Source of the DNA: Ceratopteris richardii
Lineage: Eukaryota; Streptophyta; Polypodiopsida; Polypodiales; Pteridaceae
Direction: 5' to 3'
Assembly: GCA_020310875.1 (NCBI GenBank)
Contig: CM035422.1
Coordinates: 53,496,894 to 53,560,893, forward strand
DNA: 64,000 nucleotides
Shown: in pieces, positions 58,051 to 64,000 of the stretch
How the letters are laid out: each line of letters begins with the position of its first letter
How positions within the stretch are numbered: the first letter of the stretch is position 1
The notes under the pieces: model-generated
Told to the model about the DNA's origin: nothing
What the model saw: the letters and a program-made list of their open reading frames with translations, nothing else
The model's database searches: none
Made by a program: the position numbers and the translations under genes

Positions 58051-58974
58051 AAGTGGGTTTTGTGTAAAATGGCAAATAGTGAAGGTGTCTCTCTACACAT
58101 AGATAGATAGTAGTAAGGATAGATAATCTATCATGCAGAGGTTGGTTTCCCATATAGGATTATCCAAATCAATTGTTTTGAATTTTTGGATATCTAGAAG
58201 TCTCTATTACCATTTTCAAAGGTTTAGCATTTTTCTACACTTAAATTCTGAGTTAGATCACCAAAACAATGACTTTAGTCGCTCTGGAAGACAACTTGTG
58301 ATGGACTAAAACTTTCAAAAGTTGCAAAGGGGTGTTGGTTCATCCCCAAACAATAAGGTATTTCAAAACTTCACATGGAGAAGTGCTATAGACATCAAAA
58401 GACACAAAAATGAATATGGATAGATGATAGAGACAAAACAAAATATTGGATTCAATTTCCCCTAGACACTATATTGCAATGACTCTCTAGAGTGCATGTA
58501 TCTATAGATTTTTGTTATGTCAAAAGATAGAGGTTGCAAAATGAGGGTGACTACTTAAAGGACCAGATTAATAATATAAAATTTTCTTTCTTTAATGGTG
58601 ACCCTTATTTTGTGTTTACAAAATTCACTTCCCATAGAAATCCATCCTTCTCTTTAATTGTTACTTTAAAAACCCTCTCTAATCAAGCCTTACGATTCTT
58701 CTATTTACAAAATAAATGGAAAATATTATTTGTCTAGTTATTTTCAAACACATCACACCCTCAAAAATATTTCTCTACCAAATCAAAACACAAACCACAT
58801 CTAATACTCATGTTTGAGACACATAATGCAGCCAAGAAGGTCATTGGCATGTGATAAATAGAGATAAAATAAAATACAATAAGTCAATATTACAAACCCA
58901 ATCAAAACTCAAACACTTGCATTATCAATACCCATCTAGCTAAAAATCTTGAAAAATGTGGCTTGATGAAATAA
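58051..58974. other. Unassigned AT-rich stretch
   Basis: No recognised protein or repeat pair. May hold remains of the C6 LTR and the 3' side of the Gypsy remnant that follows. Confidence 0.3.
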
Positions 58975-60000
58975 ACCAATGTGTAATGGTCTACAATGAT
59001 CATCACTTTGTTAGACAATAGGCAATGCCTAAAAATTTGTAGCCCAATACTACTGCTAGACATTCCCACTCAATCACTATACACATCTGTTTTGCTAGAA
59101 TCAGTACCTTGCTCACATAATAGATCATTTTATAACAACATGATTGTGATTTGTAAATCATCCTTAACCCTAATACTATGCAAGAAGCATTTTTACATAG
59201 GTGGAAAGGTATTGTATCATCTGGGGATACTAAAACAAGTGCAACCACTAGCATCTTTTTCCAAGGTAGTTGCATCGTGCTCTCGAACCCCCTAGAAATG
59301 CATCATTTTTCCTTTTTAACTTGGATAGTGATGCATAAAGGTGTGCTATATATTGTAAGAACCTGCCATGCCATTTGACTTCTCGAGACCAGTAGCGACA
59401 CCCTCTTTACTCATTATGTGTCCTATGAGCATATCCCTTTTGATTCAAATGCCCACTTTGCATCATTCAAGTACAACTTGAAATCCCTATATCTTTGAAA
59501 ATATAACACCAATTGGTGTAAATGATCCATTTTCTTCCCCAACATACAAAAATCTTTCAGGAATGTATTGAGATAAGATATGAACACCTGCATCACGTGA
59601 TTGTAAGATGTTGGGGGTGCATTATTTATAATAACAATCATTAATATTGATGAAAACACTCCCCATGCATTTGCAAATACTATTTAATCTCTATCCCAAG
59701 TTCCATTTTGATTTGGTTTTACCCAATGAACCTATCCAAGGAAATATACCAACATCATATATGAAAATAAGAGTGGAAAAGATTTTGTAATAGTTGGTGC
59801 ATTTAAATTTATATATTCCACATAGACATACACACAAAGCTTCCATTTTTTATTGGGATAATCACAATAAGTGATAAACACTCCAGCTTTTCAATAAGGT
59901 AAATAAACCCCACCTTGATTAGCTTTCCTATTTCCTCTTTAAGTTTTTGTGCTTTTATCTCTTATACCGTTGATGTCTAATGGGTACCGCATCTACTTTC
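58975..60000 (-). mobile_element. Ty3/Gypsy G7, RT/RNase H remnant of a different lineage
   Basis: On the minus strand, KLIKVGFIYLIE...LIVIIPIKNGSLCVC resembles the RT entry (about 59,960-59,850). FLKDFCMLGKKMDHLHQLVLYFQRYRDFKLYLNDAKWAF (59,560-59,440) matches the RT block DDFSVFGKKEDHLxxLxxxFxRCRxFxLxLNPxKCxF. KMIYYVSKVL...IEWECLAVVLGYKF (59,130-59,030) matches the RNase H block YYxSKxLxxAExxYxxxEKExLAVVxA. These block sequences differ from G1/G3/G5. Old and very broken. Confidence 0.7.
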
Positions 60001-60196
60001 AGATTGATTGCACGCTAGTATACATAGTATAGAAAGTGTATATTAACTATTATGGATGTATGATTGTTTGACTCTTACATTCTTAATAGTTACATAGATT
60101 CACTTCAAGATTATGATTAAACTTTCTACTTATATATCAATCTATTTATCTAACTATCATATTACTTAATTATTTTTTTATAGAGTTGTCCATTTA
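60001..60196. other. Short AT-rich stretch left of C5
   Basis: No recognised feature. It directly precedes the LTR of Copia C5. Confidence 0.3.
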
Positions 60197-60425
60197 TGTT
60201 GGAGTTTGAGGTCTGCACAAGCACATGAATAGCACAAGGAAGAAGAAGAAGAAGATTGGAGCACAACACAACACTAAATGTAAAGCCAAGTGAATGCACA
60301 AAGATGAGTAATGCATTAGGGTTTTAGGCATATATACAAGTCAGAGGAAAAAAAACTCCTAAAGAGGGAAAAATTGATGTGCCAGTCCTAAGTGTGCTCA
60401 CACATATCACTACCAAAATTTATCA
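60197..60425 (-). repeat. 3' LTR of Copia C5
   Basis: Begins TGTTGGAGTTTGAG on the plus strand, contains the family's (GAA)n run, AGGCATATATACAAG and AAAGAGGGAAAAA, and ends TTATCA. Next to a purine-rich tract on its right side, as in C3. Confidence 0.8.
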
Positions 60426-63177
60426 ACAAATCTGCCTTGGGAGTGATGCAATGAATAAGGAGCTGGCATTCATGTATAAGGAAGTGCCAAGCTATGTGGA
60501 AAGAGATCAATCCACAAAAGGTAGTAAGCCCAAAGCTTTGAGGAAAACTTCAAAGTTCTCCCTAGGAAGAGCCTTCATAAAAAGTTTTGCAATTTTATCT
60601 TGTGTGGGTAAATATACCAAAATCGTCTCTCTAATAGAGAGCCTCTCCATGATGTAATAATAATGCACCTCATTGTTCTTTGTGGGAGCATGGAACACAG
60701 CTTCATTGCAACTACCAATGTGCTCTAATTATCAATGAGGATGGTGGTCGCAGAAGACTGATCGATGCCCAAATCAGCCAAAAGGGATTTGAACCACACA
60801 CACTCAATAGCTGATGTGAAAGATGCCCTTTACTCAACCTCACAACTAGAAGCGACCATAGTAGATTTTTTCTTGCTCAACCAATATATGCATGAGCAAC
60901 CAAGCATGAAGCGAAAACCACTAGTGGACACAAGTTTCATAGCAACTAGCCCAATCTTAGTCAAAAAAAGCATGTAAATCTAGTGATAATGATCCCCCTT
61001 GTGATAAAACAATCGAAGTATCCAGGTACAACTCAAGCCTGTTGATAGAGAAAAAATATCAAATGCATCTATGGCATCATGAAGACTCAACTGTAAACCT
61101 AATTCCATATGTGTGGCAATAGGTTTGCAATCTTCAAGGCCAAAATTCTCCAATAATGTGTCAATATATGTTGTTTGCCACAAAACTATTCCCCATCAAC
61201 TTGCATAAAATGAATGCCCAAATAATGATGCAAATTGCCCAAATCCGAGATCTCAAAAGAGGCATGCAAATCAGGCGTAAATTTAGCAATATGCTTCTCA
61301 TTAGGACCAATGGGTAGATTCATCAACATACACAACAATGATCAGATGTAAATAATTTGCATGCTTAATATATAAGGTGATCTAAGTTGGACTATTCTCA
61401 AAACAAAGTGCAATCACGTAGGCATGTATCTTTTCATATCAAGCACGTGGTGCTTGCTTCAAACTATATAATTTCTTCTTCAACCTGCACACTTTGTTTT
61501 CATGCCCGTTTTGCACAAGACCATAGGGCGTCTTCACGTAAGTTACCATTCAAAAATGCAATTTTAATGTCCAATTGATGAACATTCCAACCATGATGAG
61601 CTACAAGTGCACAAATGTTAAGAATGGTGGTCATTTGGCATGTGGGTGCAAAGGTATCTTCGCATTCAATGCCTCTCCCTTGAGCATAACCTTTTGCAAT
61701 AAGCCAAAATTTATACTTGTCAACTATTCCATCAGGTTTATGCTTCAGCTTGTATACCATGCCTATGTCCTTTTTTCATGAAGGTGAATCACATAAATGA
61801 CAAGTACCATTCTTCATAATAGAATCATATTTTGATTGCATACCAGTCATCCAATTCTTTGAGTTTTGTGCTTCATCAAAACAAACAAGCTCATTCTCAG
61901 CACAAAAACTAGAGGCATCCATCGCATGGAAATTTGATGCAAAAGAAGCACTATAAGATCTTGAACTAGTATGATATGATAGAGGTGCATCTAATTTTCT
62001 ATGTCTCAAAAATTGCACGAGCCATTTAGGCATAACTTTTGCCTCCTCTATATCATGCCTCTAATAAACAAGTGCATCATGTAAATCTACATTAGAGATA
62101 GAATGATCTATATCATCATGTGGAACATGTAAGGCTATGAAATCACCTCATTTGGACCAGCACTTTACTTTGCAACTATAAAATGACGTAGCAAAGTGTC
62201 ATACATATCTTTGGATGTAATTCATGTCTCTCCAATACATGAAAGTAATGGTTGAATAGCAGCTTCCATAGAAACAACATCACGGCTAACTAAAATGCAT
62301 TTATTATGTGGATGATATAGATGATACCCTTTGCTTTCATAATTGTATCTAGCAAAAATACATTGTACTGCTTTATCATCTAATTTCCTGCATTCTTGTT
62401 CAGACATTAATTCATATGCTAGACAACCAAAGACATGTACATGAGCAATAGATGGCTTGCAACCATGCCAAGCCTCATATGGAGTGATAAATTGCAGTGC
62501 TTTGAATATGCTACACACATAACAACCTCAAGCCAGAAGTTATGTGGTAAAGCTTGGCTTTTCACCATACACCTCCTCATCTGCATGAGAGAACCGCTAT
62601 TTCTTTTTGTGAATCCATTTTTTTGAGGTATATATGACACTGTACATTGATGTTTTATCCCATGCTCAGCCAAAAATACATTAAAGTCAGAGAACATGTA
62701 TCCCCCACCCTCGATCAGAATGGAGAGTAACCAATTTACATGTTGATAAATTTTCAGCCATAAACAAAAACTATTTGAAACATGTAAGCACTTTGGAATT
62801 TTCTTTCAATAGATACACCCATGCATGCTTGGAAAAATCATCAATAGAATTCATTAAGTAAAGGTAGTTCCCAAAAGAAGGTGTCTGCATAAAACCACAG
62901 AAATCACTATGAACAAGTTGCATTTATGAGTAGCTCTAATTGAACCATCTTTAGGGAAGGAAGAGCACTAAATTTTGTGCAAAATATAGCCTTCATAGAT
63001 ATGTTTACAAGGTGCTTGAAGTTTGGGCGAAGAGGACATCATAACAAATTTCTGCTAACATAGCAAACTACGAAAATTCATATGACTAGAGTGTGCATGC
63101 CAAAAGTTTGCATTTGAGATAGCTTCAGAATCTTGAACTGCACAAGCTGAATCATTTAAAGATTTTGCATAGTCTAG
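60197..63177 (-). mobile_element. Ty1/Copia copy C5, partial sister of C3
   Basis: LTR of about 229 bp (60,197-60,425) matching the 230-bp LTRs of C3. RNase H tail (60,507-60,700), RT (61,000-61,780; FGLEDCKPIATHMELGLQLSLHD, GRGIECEDTFAPTCQMTTI) and the integrase linker (FGCLAYELMSEQECRKLDDKAVQ, 62,330-62,450) follow. The integrase core end (EHGIKHQCTVSYIPQKNG, about 62,650) and pre-integrase and protease blocks run to about 63,175. No 5' LTR is present; a kinase-like pseudogene starts where C5 stops. More decayed than C3. Confidence 0.85.
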
Positions 63178-63179
63178 GG

Positions 63180-64000
63180 AAGGACACTATGACATGGTCC
63201 ATAAAGTTAGAATAAACCACCGATGGTTCTATAACAAAATTTTTGTAGCAAACTTATTCAAAATATATGGTGACAACATGGACACAAGAGAGAAAGAAGC
63301 AATTGATGAAGCCACAAATTACCTATTACCCTTAGTGGAATAATCAATCCATTTTCATTATCTAGAAATTATATTAAAAGCCCATCCCTTATTTTCAAAT
63401 TATGGAATGGTGGTACATCGAACATGTGGCTTGAGACAATGAAGAAAGAGTCTATAAGCATACCACATAGTAGAAGCATCAAGAACACACGAGGGGATAT
63501 AGGTATAGTGAAGATAGATATATGGAAGTTGATTGGTGGATTGTTGTGGACAATATCATTGCACACTTATAATATGTTTCATAATGATCTCCATCTAGGG
63601 AACATATGCTTGCATTTTGAAGATGACCACGTCTACATCGGATTACGTGACTTTGGAAGAACAACAAGTTTTTCGACAAAAAAAATCTCCAAAGTAACCA
63701 TACCTTGAGATATCAACTAGAAATGAGTGGAGTCAAAAATATTGGTGGATTGCACCAAAATGCATATCGAATTGCCCTTCACCGTTCAATAAAAGTTGAG
63801 AAACATATAAAATTTCAATACTTCTTTTGAAACTTTTGAAATACATAGATTTAGATAGTTACCTTGTTAATAAAAAAGGGGTCTACAAAATCTAAGTTTG
63901 CATTAGAACTAGCTATCGACAAAGATATATTGAAAAGAGTAGACACACATGTGTTGCTTAGAGTATTCTTGAAGCTTGCTTGTTATGGTTTGAAAATATC
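63180..64000 (+). pseudogene. Kinase-like host pseudogene, runs off the window
   Basis: 63,182-63,340 reads GHYDMVHKVRINHRWFYNKIFVANLF...EAIDEATNYLLPLVE, then a TAA stop at 63,341. 63,424-63,705 is open and holds a kinase catalytic loop HNDLHLGN (63,580-63,603) and a DFG motif (63,649-63,657) preceded by VYIGL. In a different frame, WWIAPKC at 63,743-63,763 sits where kinases have the APE motif, with Lys in place of Glu. The HxDLHxxN loop and DFG support a protein-kinase-like fold; the glycine-rich loop was not found. One stop and at least two frame changes (before 63,424 and near 63,706) show it is dead. Its left edge is the end of Copia C5. Family not identified; it could be a captured gene copy. 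Confidence 0.6.

Overview
The window reads as intergenic DNA from a large, retrotransposon-rich land-plant genome. A gymnosperm is plausible, but nothing in the sequence names the species. I recognise no intact host gene, tRNA, rRNA or CRISPR array in 64 kb. Nearly all recognisable sequence is Ty3/Gypsy or Ty1/Copia LTR-retrotransposon in various states of decay, often nested. There is also one LINE fragment, one solo LTR and two decayed stretches that look like host genes (an Arg/Lys/Ser-rich nuclear-type protein and a kinase-like protein).

Layout. 1-1,397 is Gypsy gag (+), interrupted by a minus-strand Copia copy (1,398-9,193). That Copia carries a 1.36-kb tandem duplication at its 3' side and a solo LTR inside its 5' LTR. 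Gypsy pol resumes at 9,194 (RT, RNase H, integrase to about 13.1 kb). It is followed by an unusual 5-kb post-integrase region with a second retropepsin-like segment and a long coiled-coil ORF region, then LTR-like DNA to about 19.8 kb. A LINE fragment lies at 19.83-21.29 kb. A second copy of the same Gypsy family (+) runs from 21.3 to about 28.5 kb and abuts a Copia 5' end (-, 28.5-29.6 kb). Gypsy integrase remnants (29.6-29.8 and 34.93-35.2 kb) flank a Copia copy with 230-bp LTRs (29,794-34,928). After a gag scrap and a short unassigned stretch comes a third copy of the Gypsy family on the minus strand (36.1 to about 51.5 kb). It is split by a young, nearly whole Copia copy (37,790-44,198) with a perfect 5-bp target duplication and LTRs about 99% identical. 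The leader of this Gypsy holds a striking array of AATCG-type short repeats.

From 51.5 kb to the end the sequence is older and more AT-rich. It holds a decayed host-like gene (52.6-53.7 kb), a Gypsy gag-protease remnant (53.7-55.7 kb), a Copia RNase H plus LTR remnant (57.1-58.05 kb), a Gypsy RT/RNase H remnant of another lineage (58.98-60.0 kb), a partial second copy of the short-LTR Copia family (60.2-63.2 kb) and a kinase-like pseudogene running off the end.

The most interesting structure is the repeated Gypsy family. It has a tRNA-Asp primer site, three unusually short zinc knuckles (CX2CX3HX4C) in gag, a repeat-filled leader, and extra coding sequence downstream of integrase that appears in two of the three copies. 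The third copy ends before that region. All LTR elements are treated here as fossils: parts are given as domain-based spans, not as reading frames.
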